DNA of 64,000 bases from an uncultured bacterium (GTDB taxonomy: Bacteria > Actinomycetota > Coriobacteriia > Coriobacteriales > Coriobacteriaceae). Below the pieces are notes generated by a model that had not been told where the DNA came from, searched no databases, and was given only the letters and a program-made list of their open reading frames with translations. Below, one piece after another: positions 20,415 to 29,511 of the stretch (its first letter is position 1; every line of letters starts with the position of its first letter). A program made the position numbers and the translations under genes. The DNA lies in NCBI GenBank assembly GCA_905215525.1, contig CAJMQJ010000001.1:62001-126000 (forward strand). Reading direction: 5' to 3'.

Positions 20415-20534
20415 ACATCTCCCAAACGAGGCGAAGCAGAAAACGCCTCTATGGTACGCGCAATTTTGTGTCCGCACGCGTTGATAGCATAGAACGCGTC
20501 ATGGAACACAAGTTCGTAAGAAGAGGAGGACGCC

Positions 20535-21677
20535 ATGATGTCAGAGATTACGGGCTATCGTGAGGAAGTTCAGACCATCAAGACGGCGATATTGCGTGCG
20601 CAGTATGCTGCGGCGAAGAGCGCCAACGCTCAGCAGCTGCAGCTCTATTTCGCCGTGGGAGGCTACGTCTCCGCCAACACGCGCAATGGCACGTGGGGAA
20701 CCAACGCGCTCAAAACCATCAGCGAACAATTGCGGAAGGAGCTGCCAGGACTCAGGGGCTTCTCCACAACAAGTCTCAAATATATGCGAATCTTCTTTGA
20801 AGCTTGGTCTGCTCCGGGCGATGAACAGGCGTTTCTCGATTCGTCACTCGTGAGTGACGAATCTTCAGACGGTGGCCTTCTGCAAATTCGTCACTTGCAA
20901 GTGCCGAATTCAAACACATGTTCTCTCGATGATTTTTTAGCGATTGGGTTTACCCATCATCGGTATATCCTTGCAGGTGCTAAGACCCTTGACGAGCGGC
21001 TCTTCTACATTCACAAGTGCGCATTTGAGCACTTAAGTGTGGAGGCGCTCAAACGCTCGCTGAAGGCGGACGACTTTCATCATCAAGGAGAGGTCTCCAA
21101 CAACTTCCTCTCAACGCTGCCAAAGGGTCAGCAGGCGCTGCGCGCTATCGCCACGTTCAAGGACGAGTATCTGCTCGACTTTATCAATGTTGAGGAACTC
21201 GGGGTGCGCGATGCGGAGGATGTCGACGAGCGCGTGTTAGAGCAAGGCATCGTGCAGAATATCAAGCAGTTCATCATGACGTTCGGTCGAGCCTTCGCGT
21301 TTGTGGGAAACCAGTACCATCTCGACGCCTTTGGCATCGATCAGTACATCGACCTCCTGTTCTTCAACCGCGACCTCAACTGTTTAGTTGCAGTCGAGCT
21401 CAAGAGCGGCCCCTTCAAGCCGGCCTATCTCGGCCAGCTCTCTGGCTATCTATGCATCCTGGACGACTTTGAGCGTCGCGAGCACGAGAATCCCTCCATA
21501 GGCCTTGTGCTTTGCAAAGACATGGACAAGGGATTTGTTGACTATGTGATCCAAGACTTCACAAAACCCATGGGTGTGGCCACCTATAAGACGTCGAAGG
21601 ATATGCCACGAGAGTTGCTCGATGCTCTGCCGCCCATCGATGACTTACGGATGTTGCTGGAGAGGTCTGATGGGTAG
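20535..21677 (+). CDS. YhcG/DUF1016-family PD-(D/E)XK nuclease
   Basis: 380 residues. The N-terminal DUF1016_N region shows QLYFAVGGYVSANTRNGTWG and GFSTTSLKYMRIFFEAW. The C-terminal nuclease domain has D273 in QYIDLLFFNR and E288-L-K290 in VAVELKSGPFKPAYLGQLSGYL, matching the PD-(D/E)XK triad. Members often sit beside restriction-modification or other defence genes, but none is present here. The middle (about 95-140) is variable. GAGGAGGA precedes the ATG. It lies in a degraded patch with an EamA fragment and a toxin-antitoxin remnant. Confidence 0.85.
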   Translation: MMSEITGYREEVQTIKTAILRAQYAAAKSANAQQLQLYFAVGGYVSANTRNGTWGTNALKTISEQLRKELPGLRGFSTTSLKYMRIFFEAWSAPGDEQAFLDSSLVSDESSDGGLLQIRHLQVPNSNTCSLDDFLAIGFTHHRYILAGAKTLDERLFYIHKCAFEHLSVEALKRSLKADDFHHQGEVSNNFLSTLPKGQQALRAIATFKDEYLLDFINVEELGVRDAEDVDERVLEQGIVQNIKQFIMTFGRAFAFVGNQYHLDAFGIDQYIDLLFFNRDLNCLVAVELKSGPFKPAYLGQLSGYLCILDDFERREHENPSIGLVLCKDMDKGFVDYVIQDFTKPMGVATYKTSKDMPRELLDALPPIDDLRMLLERSDG

Positions 21678-21760
21678 CGGTAGGAATTGTTCGGTGTTAG
21701 AAGCTTATTTCGCTTATGGCCTTGAGCTTTGCCGATGAGCATGGGGTGGGGAACGTATCA

Positions 21761-21801
21761 AGGCAGAGTTTGTCATGCAATGAGTATGACAAACTCTGCC
21801 T
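21761..21801. repeat. Perfect 16-bp hairpin upstream of antitoxin remnant
   Basis: AGGCAGAGTTTGTCAT (21761-21776) and its exact complement (21786-21801) surround a 9-nt loop. It could terminate or regulate; no T-run follows. It directly precedes the ribosome binding site of the small frame at 21820. Confidence 0.6.
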
Positions 21802-21819
21802 GGAGGAGAGGATACTTCC

Positions 21820-21888
21820 ATGGCAATTGTCCACCGCAATGCTCTCAAGCATGGTTTGTCTGAGAGGGAGGTTCTAGATAATGACTGA
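21820..21888 (+). pseudogene. 22-codon remnant of a toxin-like gene
   Basis: A strong TGGAGGAGAGG precedes an ATG encoding MAIVHRNALKHGLSEREVLD plus two residues, ending in a TGA that overlaps the next start codon. The HRNALKHGL(S/T)E start resembles, from memory, the N-terminus of a small toxin family paired with antitoxins like the following gene. The body of the toxin is missing, so this looks like an internal deletion. It could instead be a short leader peptide. Confidence 0.4.
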
Positions 21889-22129
21889 GTACAAACTAGC
21901 TGATGGATCGGTCCTGACAGACGAAGATATCGAGCGCGAGAGCGTAGAGTTTGAGCAAGAGACTTGGACGGGTCGTCTTGAGCGCATCCATGTCAGGCCT
22001 GGCGTTGTTGCTGATGAGCCGCTTGTTGCAGTTACCGTGCGCTTTCCGGCATCCATGGTGGTGGCAATCGACCGAAAGACGGGGGATCGATCCGATTTTA
22101 TTCGGCGGGCCGTTTTCCCTGCGCTGTAG
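21881..22129 (+). CDS. Putative ribbon-helix-helix antitoxin
   Basis: 82 residues. The N-terminal MTEYKLADGSVLTDEDIERE and central TWTGRLERI resemble antitoxins of small TA modules. The C-terminal VTVRFPASMVVAIDRKTGDRSDFIRRAVF fits a ribbon-helix-helix DNA-binding fold. It overlaps the 22-codon frame by 8 bp, a typical TA coupling, but no complete toxin is present. It is probably an orphan antitoxin. Confidence 0.55.
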   Translation: MTEYKLADGSVLTDEDIERESVEFEQETWTGRLERIHVRPGVVADEPLVAVTVRFPASMVVAIDRKTGDRSDFIRRAVFPAL

Positions 22130-22383
22130 TAACGTTGCGTCTCCTAAATCGACCTTGGTTTCGTCGAGGAGGTAGATCTTGAGGATGAGGTGTCCTGCTT
22201 CGGTGAACCCGTTCTCGAAGACGGGCAGCACGCGCGACACGGACTACCGCGACCTCCTGACCTTCCGCGACGGGGAGTAGCGGCTTGGCGGTGTGCGGCG
22301 CCGGCACGTGACGGTGGCGGGCATGAGGCTTGGCCTTCGCGACGGCATGTTCTTTAGAGTTTGCGGTGCATGATGGCACGGCC
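22130..22383. other. Gene-poor scar with short coding-like fragments
   Basis: No complete gene. Short stretches have Coriobacterial-looking codon use, for example a minus-strand run ending near 22240 and a plus-strand run reading STRDTDYRDLLTFRDGE up to a stop at 22260. They may be remains of deleted genes; I cannot identify them. Confidence 0.4.
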
Positions 22384-22402
22384 GTTTTCAAATCGTGAAA
22401 CA
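22384..22402. promoter_or_regulatory. Candidate RpiR operator upstream of GH1 gene
   Basis: TTTCA-AATCG-TGAAA matches the core TTTCA-N5-TGAAA of the perfect site in front of the rpiR-like gene (24809-24829). It lies about 90 bp before the glycosidase start. Confidence 0.55.
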
Positions 22403-22439
22403 TTGCCCGGGAATGAGTAACAGGCTTTGGTTCGAACAT

Positions 22440-22451
22440 CCGTTATAACGG
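22440..22451. promoter_or_regulatory. 12-bp perfect palindrome before GH1 gene
   Basis: CCGTTATAACGG lies 40 bp before the start codon. It may be an operator half or contain the -10 (TATAAC). No second copy was seen. Confidence 0.25.
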
Positions 22452-22491
22452 GAGTTGCAAGAAGTGACATCCGTGACGAGAGGTTGAACTC

Positions 22492-23880
22492 ATGACTCAG
22501 CACCGGTTTCCCGAAGGTTTCCTCTGGGGTGCTTCCACCAGCGCTTTTCAGGTTGAGGGTGGGTATGATGAAGGAGGCAAAGGCCCGGCAACCACCGATC
22601 GCGGCCCGGGGCGTCCCGGCATCGCCGATAACAAGATCGCCTCGGACCACTATCATCACTGGCGTGAGGATGTCGACCTCATGGCCGAGCTCGGCATCAA
22701 GGTCTACCGGATGGGTTTCGCTTGGAGCCGCATCATGCCCGATGCCTCGGGGGATCCCAATCCTGAGGGCTTGGCGTTTTATGACCAGTTGATTGACTAC
22801 CTGCTGGAGCGAGGGATCGAGCCCTTGGTCACCCTGTATCACTTCGAATGTCCGAGTGCGTTGGTCGAGGCCTTCGGCGGCTGGAAGAGCCGTAAGATGA
22901 TCGACTTCTATGTGCGCTATGCCGAAATCTGCTTCACGCACTTCAAGGGGCGCGTCAAGCGCTGGGTTACCGTGAATGAACAGCTAATTGCGACCTCCGC
23001 GCCCAGCAACACGGGTGACACCGAAACCGATCTGCGCCAACGGCAGAAGAACGCCTACCAGATGAGCTATCATGTCGCTCTTGCCGAGCATCGCGCCATC
23101 GCGTGCCTGCGACAGATCGACCCCGATGCGCAGATCGGCCCCGTTGTCGCCATGCAGGTGGTCAACCCGCGGACGAGCGCTTCGGCGGATGTGCTTGCGG
23201 CCATGAACGCCGAGGAGATGATGCAGAACTACCTGCTCGACCTGAGTGTGCGCGGCGACATCTCGCCTTATGCGCGCTATTACCTGGAGCGCGAAGGTTT
23301 CTACCCTGTTGTTGAGTGCGGGGACCACGACATCCTGGTCGCGACGAGGCCCGATTTTCTTGGGGTGAACTACTATTTCAGCAATTGTGCGCATGAGCGC
23401 ACGGAGCCCATCCGCTTCGACCGGTTCCCTCCGTGGTCGGGCGGGGATTTCGAACTCTGCGATAACCCTGCGATCGCGCCGACCGAGTGGATGTCGAACG
23501 GCATCGACCCCCTTGGGCTTCGCGTGGGCATGCGCAAGCTCTACGATCGCTACCAGCTTCCGATGATCGTCACGGAGAACGGCATGGCTCTTTCCGAGTC
23601 ACTTGACGAGGAGAACAGGGTGCATGATGCCGTGCGCATCGAATACCTTTCACGACATTTGGGCGAGGTCGAGGAGCTCATTCGCGAAGGCTATCCCGTC
23701 TTCGGCTACTGCGTTTGGAGCCTCATGGATCTATGCTCAAGTCATCAGGGGTTCACTAAGCGCTACGGCCTTCTGTATGTCGATCGCACGGAAACCGATG
23801 CGAAGCAATGCGCTCGTTTCAGGAAGGACAGCTTCTTCTGGTATCAGGACGTGATTAGAGAAAACGGCTTGCCCTGCTGA
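22492..23880 (+). CDS. GH1 beta-glycosidase, probably 6-phospho-beta-glucosidase
   Basis: 462 residues. The GH1 barrel begins FPEGFLWGASTSAFQVEGG. The acid/base is E163 in TVNEQ and the nucleophile E362 in IVTENG. WSLMDLCSSHQGFTKRYGLLYVD closes the active site. With a cellobiose-type PTS in the locus it probably cleaves imported 6-phospho-beta-glucosides. It stands alone behind its own operator and palindrome; the convergent regulator gene follows 20 bp on. Confidence 0.9.
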   Translation: MTQHRFPEGFLWGASTSAFQVEGGYDEGGKGPATTDRGPGRPGIADNKIASDHYHHWREDVDLMAELGIKVYRMGFAWSRIMPDASGDPNPEGLAFYDQLIDYLLERGIEPLVTLYHFECPSALVEAFGGWKSRKMIDFYVRYAEICFTHFKGRVKRWVTVNEQLIATSAPSNTGDTETDLRQRQKNAYQMSYHVALAEHRAIACLRQIDPDAQIGPVVAMQVVNPRTSASADVLAAMNAEEMMQNYLLDLSVRGDISPYARYYLEREGFYPVVECGDHDILVATRPDFLGVNYYFSNCAHERTEPIRFDRFPPWSGGDFELCDNPAIAPTEWMSNGIDPLGLRVGMRKLYDRYQLPMIVTENGMALSESLDEENRVHDAVRIEYLSRHLGEVEELIREGYPVFGYCVWSLMDLCSSHQGFTKRYGLLYVDRTETDAKQCARFRKDSFFWYQDVIRENGLPC

Positions 23881-23900
23881 GCGTCGGTGGTCCGACGAGA

Positions 23901-24722
23901 TTACTCGCCAGTACCGGAATCGGCTCCATAACGCCTCAGGTATTCCATGACTATCAAGTCGATGGCGGCAAGCGCACCGAACTTGCCCGTGTCGATGTTG
24001 TTGGTCACTCCGCAGCTCAGTATGCAGGAGGCATGGTTCCAGTAGGCGCTTGAGGTGTTTTGTGTGATGGCGAGAAGACGACAGCCGGAGGCGGCGAGTG
24101 CGTTGACGATTTCTGGATAACGAATGGGGTATGTTCCCCCTATGCTGCAAATGATGGCGAGGCTGGATTTGGTGAGCGATTGCGCGCAGGCGAGCTGCGA
24201 TGAATAATCGAGGTAAAGCTCGATGAGGCGGTTCATGATGGTGAGCCTGCTTTGGAAGTAGCGGCCCACGTCCCAGAGGAAGTGGTGGGAGAAGAACGCG
24301 ACATGCCCGCTGTCGTGCAAATCATCGACAATGGCGGGCAGTTTCGCGATGTTTGCCGCCGAGATGGTCGTTTCGATATTGAGCAGGATCGCCTCCCGGT
24401 AGGATGCCAGAGCGCCTTCCGTGTCGTTTGACAGCTGTTCTACAAAGGCATGTGGAAACAACCCGGTTTTGAGGATGTCATGTTCAAGCTGGTTGCGCAG
24501 GTCCTTGAAATCAGCGAAACCCATAAACCGGCAGAATCGCGACACTGAAGCCTTCGAGACGAAGCACATGTCGGCGATTTCTCCAATCGAGAGCTCGCTC
24601 AGCTTGCTGTAGTTTTTCACCAGCGTGGTCGCTATCTCGTAGTTGGTGTCGTGCTGCATTGCGGTGTCGATGTAGTCAAGCAACCGTTCGGCAACCGATC
24701 CCATCGAGATGGATTTTTCCAT
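23901..24722 (-). CDS. MurR/RpiR-family transcriptional regulator
   Basis: 273 residues. The N-terminal HTH_6 domain (about 1-80) shows LSIGEIADMCFVSKASVSRFCRFMGFADFKDLR. A C-terminal SIS sugar-phosphate-binding domain follows, weakly conserved (IVDDLHDSGHVAFFSH, SLAIICSIGG). It likely senses a phosphosugar from the PTS/GH1 pathway. It is divergent from the chbG-PTS operon, with a perfect dyad operator between them. Confidence 0.88.
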   Translation of the reverse strand: MEKSISMGSVAERLLDYIDTAMQHDTNYEIATTLVKNYSKLSELSIGEIADMCFVSKASVSRFCRFMGFADFKDLRNQLEHDILKTGLFPHAFVEQLSNDTEGALASYREAILLNIETTISAANIAKLPAIVDDLHDSGHVAFFSHHFLWDVGRYFQSRLTIMNRLIELYLDYSSQLACAQSLTKSSLAIICSIGGTYPIRYPEIVNALAASGCRLLAITQNTSSAYWNHASCILSCGVTNNIDTGKFGALAAIDLIVMEYLRRYGADSGTGE

Positions 24723-24808
24723 GATGGCTGTCCCCTTTATGCTCAGTGGCCCGAATAAGAGGGCCTCATTTGACCAAACTATAGCTCAAACATACCGGTA
24801 TTCCTGCG

Positions 24809-24829
24809 GAGTTTCACGTTATGAAACTC
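24809..24829. promoter_or_regulatory. Operator between rpiR-like gene and PTS operon
   Basis: GAGTTTCA-CGTTA-TGAAACTC has perfect 8-bp arms. It lies in the divergent region, so one regulator could control both directions. The same core occurs at 22384. Confidence 0.7.
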
Positions 24830-25010
24830 GCGTAGCCATCTCGCAACCTTGTGGCACAGCATGTAACCGATTTTGGATATAGCCGGCGTCATACTTAATG
24901 CAAGAAGAGACGACGAAGCTTGCCGCCCCGCCGGAACACGGCATCGGCTCTACACAGGGCATCGCTTCGTTGCTTTGCCGCTCGACGAGATATCGGTTGA
25001 GGAGGATCGG

Positions 25011-25778
25011 ATGAAGCGGTTATTGCTGCGCGCCGACGATTTAGGTTACAGCGACGGTGTTAATTGCGGGATAGCGGCCGCGGTCCAAGCGGGGCTCATT
25101 CGCTCGGTGGGCGTCATGACCAACATGCCGCTTGCAGAAAGCGGTTTGGCGCGCCTGCAAATCAAGGATCTCTGCTTGGGTCAGCACACCAATATCTGCA
25201 CGGGTAGGCCCCTCAGCGATTCCTCGCTCATCTCGAGCATCGTTGACGATGATGGCAATTTCAAGCGGAGCTCAGCATATCGCGCCGCCGCGCGGGCTGG
25301 GGAGGACTTCGTGGTGCTTGACGAGGTCATTATCGAAATCGAGGCGCAGTATCGGCGATTCCTTGAGCTCGTCGGGCGTGAGCCCGATTACTTCGAGGGA
25401 CATGCGGTCGCAAGCCCCATGTTCTTCCGCGGCCTTGAGATCGTTGCCGAGCGTCACGGCCTGCCCTATTTCGCGATGGGTGTTCCGGGCGAGCCAGTCA
25501 CCTTTCGCTCGATGCCGGTGCTTTCCTATGTTCCCAAGGATTTCTCGTCATATGAAGCGGATCCCTTTGCGGCGCTTCGAGAGGCGCTTGAAACGACACC
25601 GGAAGGGATATGCCGTCTCATGGTGTTTCACCCAGGTTATATCGACGCGTACTTGCGAGATAACTCGACCATGCTCGAGGCCCGCATCCGGGAAGCCGCG
25701 ATGCTTGTCGACCCTGATGTCGCCGCATGGCTTGCAGAGCAGGACGTGGGGCTCGTGACGTACGCGGACCTGACGTAA
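25011..25778 (+). CDS. ChbG/YdjC-family carbohydrate deacetylase
   Basis: 255 residues. LLRADDLGYSDGVNCGI gives the metal-binding Asp pair (D9, D10). Further ligands and active-site motifs are HTNICTGRPLS, EGHAVASP and VFHPGY. Family members remove an acetyl group from N-acetylated oligosaccharides such as diacetylchitobiose 6-phosphate. The ATG follows GAGGAGGA. It is the first gene of the PTS operon, so the transported sugar may be an N-acetylated disaccharide. Confidence 0.88.
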   Translation: MKRLLLRADDLGYSDGVNCGIAAAVQAGLIRSVGVMTNMPLAESGLARLQIKDLCLGQHTNICTGRPLSDSSLISSIVDDDGNFKRSSAYRAAARAGEDFVVLDEVIIEIEAQYRRFLELVGREPDYFEGHAVASPMFFRGLEIVAERHGLPYFAMGVPGEPVTFRSMPVLSYVPKDFSSYEADPFAALREALETTPEGICRLMVFHPGYIDAYLRDNSTMLEARIREAAMLVDPDVAAWLAEQDVGLVTYADLT

Positions 25779-25932
25779 GCGTCCGCTGGGGCAATCTCGC
25801 CAATTCACGCTGAATGGCGTACTGCCTGAAGCACGTCGTTGTGATTTTGAAGAGAGGTGGATGCGCTATCTAGAGGGGAAGATGCCGCACACGGGCATCG
25901 ATAGAGTTCACTGCAAAGATTGGAGCTGAAAC

Positions 25933-27225
25933 ATGGCGGTATTCGACAAGATCCAAAACATAATGGATAAGACAATCGCACCTGTGGCAAGCAAGGTTGC
26001 TGACAGCAAGATGCTCGACGCCCTCATGGGCGGCATGATGTGCACGCTGCCCATGACCCTTGGCGTCTCGGTTATCGCGATTCTCATCAACTTCCCCATT
26101 CCGGGGTTCTCCGATTGGGTGGTTTCGAGCGGTCTCATGGCGACCGGCAACTCCATCCTCACCGTTACCATGAACATGATGGGTATATACATCTCCTTCT
26201 TCATCGGTTTGAGGTGGGGTAAGGTATGCGGCCTTAGCGGTTATACCGGTGGCATCGTGAGTGGCGCGGTGTTTTTGGCATTCATGCCGCAGCAATCGTT
26301 CTAGGATATTCCCATGGCGAGTTTCATCAACACGTCGTACATGGGATCGAACGGCATCTTCGTCGCCATTCTGCTTGGCCTGATCGTGCCGAAGGTGACA
26401 GCCATTTTGATGAGCAAGCTTGAAATCAAGCTCCCCGATATGGTTCCGCCCATGGTTGCAGACTCGCTGTCGCCGATGTTTGCCGCCATCGTGCTATTCA
26501 CTGCGGTGTGGTTCGCCAAGTGGGGTCTTTCTTTCACCCCGTGGGGCAACCTGTTCGATATGATCAACACCTTGATCGGCACGCCGGTCACGATGGTCGG
26601 TGCCTCTCCTTTGGCCTATATCATCGTGTGCTCGCTGCAGTCGATCTTCTGGTTCTTCGGTGTCCACCCCAACGTGATGCTCAACTTCTACGCTCCGGTA
26701 ATCATGGCTTGCAGCGCTGCTAACACCGAGGCCATCATCGCGGGCGAGGCACTGCCCTATGGCGCTTGGGCCGTCGTCGCGCTCGGCACCGCCATCGGTG
26801 GCCAGGCTAACGCCCTGGGCATCAGCATCTCGCTGCTCTTCACCAAGTCCGAGCGCTTCAAGGCGATTCGCGGCATCGCGCTTGTTCCGTCGCTTTTCAA
26901 TATCTCCGAGCCGCTCATGTTCGGTCTGCCGGTCGTGCTGAATCCCACGTACTTCATCCCGTTCGTGCTGAACATCCCGGTCTGCGCCATCGTGGTCCAG
27001 GCGCTTTACGCCCTCGGTCTTGGGGCTGCGTTCAATCCCACGATTCAGCTTCCCTGGGTGCTTCCCCAGCCGGTCATCGCATTCATGCAGGGCGGCATCG
27101 GGTGCCTGGTGATCTCGGTTGCGGTTTTGGCGGTGTCGGTGCTCATGTATACCCCCTTCACCCTTATGGCTGATCGCCAGGCGTTGCGAGAGGAGCAGGC
27201 CGCTCTCGAGGAATCGGCCGCATAG
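25933..27225 (+). pseudogene. PTS EIIC, lactose/cellobiose family, interrupted by in-frame TAG
   Basis: The frame from 25933 to 27225 would encode 430 residues, the normal EIIC length, but TAG at 26302-26304 stops it after residue 123 (FMPQQSF). The same frame continues DIPMASFINTSYMGSNGIFVAILLG, with the substrate-binding core WFFGVHPNVMLNF and GIALVPSLFNISEPLMFGLPVVLNP intact and no other lesion. One base change from CAG or GAG explains it. It is a recent nonsense mutation, a sequencing error or a suppressed codon. An ATG at 26314 lacks a ribosome binding site. Confidence 0.85.
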
Positions 27226-27273
27226 GGATTTTCATATTCACACCATCATTTTCCATGAGGTTGGGAGCGTAGG

Positions 27274-27570
27274 ATGAAACATATCGTACTTATGTGCGCC
27301 GCGGGCGCTTCGACGAGCATGCTGGTACAGCGCATGCAACAGGCGGCTGAAAAAGACGGTTTCGTGTGCACCATCGAGGCGCACCCTGTCAACCAAGCGG
27401 CGGAATATGCGGATAGCGACGTTATCCTGCTGGGACCGCAGGTTCGCTTTGAACTCAACAAGGTGAAGAATCAAGTGAACTGTCCGGTGGAGCCGATTGA
27501 TATGACAGCGTATGGGACAATGAACGGCGAGGCCGTGCTCAAACAGGCTCGAAAGTTGCTGGGGGCATAG
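27274..27570 (+). CDS. PTS EIIB, lactose/cellobiose family
   Basis: 98 residues. MKHIVLMCAAGASTSMLV carries the phosphocysteine C8 in the P-loop-like motif, and LLGPQVRFELNKVKN is the second family motif. It passes phosphate from EIIA to the sugar at EIIC. GGGAG precedes the ATG. It lies 48 bp after EIIC and 2 bp before EIIA. Confidence 0.93.
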   Translation: MKHIVLMCAAGASTSMLVQRMQQAAEKDGFVCTIEAHPVNQAAEYADSDVILLGPQVRFELNKVKNQVNCPVEPIDMTAYGTMNGEAVLKQARKLLGA

Positions 27571-27572
27571 CC

Positions 27573-27914
27573 ATGTCAGAGATCAAACAAGAAGCGATCG
27601 ATCAGTTTGAAATGACGTGCTTCTCTATCGTCGCTCAGGTGGGGAGCGCGCGCAGCTGCTACCTCGAAGCGATAACTTGTGCCGAGAATGGTGATTTTGA
27701 GGCCGCCCGGAAACTTATCGACGAGGGCAACGTGGTGTTCAACGCAGGCCACGACGCTCACATGAAACTGCTTCAGCAAGAGGCCAGCGGCGAGGAGCTG
27801 CCGTTTCGCATCATCTTGCTGCATGCGGAGGATCAGCTCATGAGCGCTGAGGGCTTCCGTATCCTTGCCGAGCGCTTCATCACGGTCTATCAACGCATGG
27901 GTGCAAGCGCCTAA
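27573..27914 (+). CDS. PTS EIIA, lactose/cellobiose family
   Basis: 113 residues, a three-helix bundle. The phosphorylated histidine is H84 in IILLHAEDQLMSAE. CYLEAITCAENGDFEAARKLIDEG is the conserved N-terminal half. It accepts phosphate from HPr. It starts 2 bp after EIIB. Confidence 0.93.
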   Translation: MSEIKQEAIDQFEMTCFSIVAQVGSARSCYLEAITCAENGDFEAARKLIDEGNVVFNAGHDAHMKLLQQEASGEELPFRIILLHAEDQLMSAEGFRILAERFITVYQRMGASA

Positions 27915-27999
27915 CTGATTATCTGACGGGAAGCCGGGACTGCCATGCAGCCCGTCTTCCCGTTTCATGAAGATGTTTTCACGATCGAGGAGGTACCCA

Positions 28000-29487
28000 A
28001 TGGCATTTCCGGAAGGTTTCCTGTGGGGTGGCGCCACCGCCGCCAACCAGTATGAGGGCGGCTGGGAAGAGGGCGGCAAAGGACCGAACACCTCGGACGC
28101 CATGACCAGCGGTAGCCATACGGTGTCACGGCAGATAACGTGGCGTAATACCGCGACAGGGGAAACCGGCGCGCTTCCCGTGTATGCGGTTTGCGAGGAG
28201 GGACTTCCTGAAGGGCTGGAGGTGGCGGTGGTTGATGGCTACTACTATCCCAGCCACACGGCCACCGACTTCTACCACCACTACGCCGAGGACATCGCCC
28301 TCATGGGCGAGATGGGCTTCAAGTGCTTCCGCCTGTCCATGAACTGGGCGCGCATCTTCCCCACGGGCGAGGAGGCTGAGCCCAACACCGAGGGTCTAGC
28401 GTTCTACGACGCCGTGTTTGACGAGTGCGCTAAGTACGGCATCGAACCGCTCGTGACGCTCTCGCACTACGAGACCCCGCTCGCGCTCGTGAACAAGTAC
28501 GGCGGTTGGAAGAGCCGCGAGCTCATCGACCTGTTCGTGCGCTACGCCACCTGCGTCATGAAGCACTATCAGGGCAAGGTGAAGTACTGGCTCACCTTCA
28601 ACGAGATCAACATGATGAGCATGGGGAGCTTCATGGCGGGCGGGCTTACGGATGGGAGCCCCCATGCGAAGGCCCAGGCGGCGCACAACCAGTTCGTGGC
28701 GTCTGCCCTTACGGTTCGGTCGGCGCACCAAATCTCCCCTAAGATCATGGTGGGTCAGATGCTCGCGTACAACCCCATCTACTCCTATTCCGCCGACCCC
28801 GCCGATCATCTGCTCGCCATGGAACGCGAGCGTGACGCGCTGTGGTATGCCGACGTGCAGGTGGGCGGCCACTATCCCGCCTATCGCTTGAGGGAGATGG
28901 AGCGCGCGGGCATCAAGCTGGAAATGGGCGAGAACGACCTCGAGCTTCTCGCAACCTATCCGGCAGATTTCCTGTCGTTCTCGTGCTACGGAGGCTCGAC
29001 GGTATCGTTGCGCCAGAAGGAGCTCGAGGTCGCGTCCGGCAATCTCGCTTTCGGCATGGTGAAAAACCCCTACCTCGAGACCAACGCCTGGGGCTGGGCG
29101 ACCGATCCGTACTGCCTGCGCATCGCCTTGAACGAGCTCTACGACCGCTATCACAAGCCGCTTTGGATCGTGGAGAACGGTATCGGCTGGAGCGACGAGG
29201 TGAAGGCCGACGGCTCCATCCATGACGGCTACCGCATCGACTACCTGCGCAAGAACATCCAGAGCATGGAGGATGCCGTGGAACTCGACGGCGTGGACCT
29301 CATGGGCTACACCATGTGGGGCTGCATCGACCTGGTCAGCGCCGGCACGGGCGAGATGCGCAAGCGCTACGGCTTCGTCTACGTCGACCGCGACGACGAG
29401 GGTAAGGGCACGCTCGCGCGCAGCCGCAAGGACAGCTTCTATTGGTACAAGAAGGTCATCGAGAGCAACGGCGAGGACCTGGACTAA
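28000..29487 (+). CDS. GH1 6-phospho-beta-glucosidase
   Basis: 495 residues. It begins AFPEGFLWGGATAANQYEGG. A loop insertion around residues 30-85 (VSRQITWRNTATGE ...) is typical of the BglA/AscB type. The acid/base is E202 in LTFNEIN and the nucleophile E392 in IVENGIG. YWYKKVI ends the protein. The start at 28000 follows GAGGAGG. Placed after EIIA, it would hydrolyse the phosphorylated disaccharide brought in by this PTS. It differs from the first GH1 enzyme, suggesting a different substrate. Confidence 0.92.
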   Translation: MAFPEGFLWGGATAANQYEGGWEEGGKGPNTSDAMTSGSHTVSRQITWRNTATGETGALPVYAVCEEGLPEGLEVAVVDGYYYPSHTATDFYHHYAEDIALMGEMGFKCFRLSMNWARIFPTGEEAEPNTEGLAFYDAVFDECAKYGIEPLVTLSHYETPLALVNKYGGWKSRELIDLFVRYATCVMKHYQGKVKYWLTFNEINMMSMGSFMAGGLTDGSPHAKAQAAHNQFVASALTVRSAHQISPKIMVGQMLAYNPIYSYSADPADHLLAMERERDALWYADVQVGGHYPAYRLREMERAGIKLEMGENDLELLATYPADFLSFSCYGGSTVSLRQKELEVASGNLAFGMVKNPYLETNAWGWATDPYCLRIALNELYDRYHKPLWIVENGIGWSDEVKADGSIHDGYRIDYLRKNIQSMEDAVELDGVDLMGYTMWGCIDLVSAGTGEMRKRYGFVYVDRDDEGKGTLARSRKDSFYWYKKVIESNGEDLD

Positions 29488-29511
29488 CCCTATGGGACAG
29501 GGGATAAGATT

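Noticed and set aside
26314..27225. Separate gene starting after the TAG in EIIC
   Set aside because: The ATG at 26314 has no ribosome binding site, the frame is the same as upstream and the two parts together make exactly one EIIC.
28130..28260. Insertion in the second GH1 gene as a foreign element
   Set aside because: The extra loop is in frame, has normal codon use and matches the longer loop found in BglA/AscB-type enzymes.
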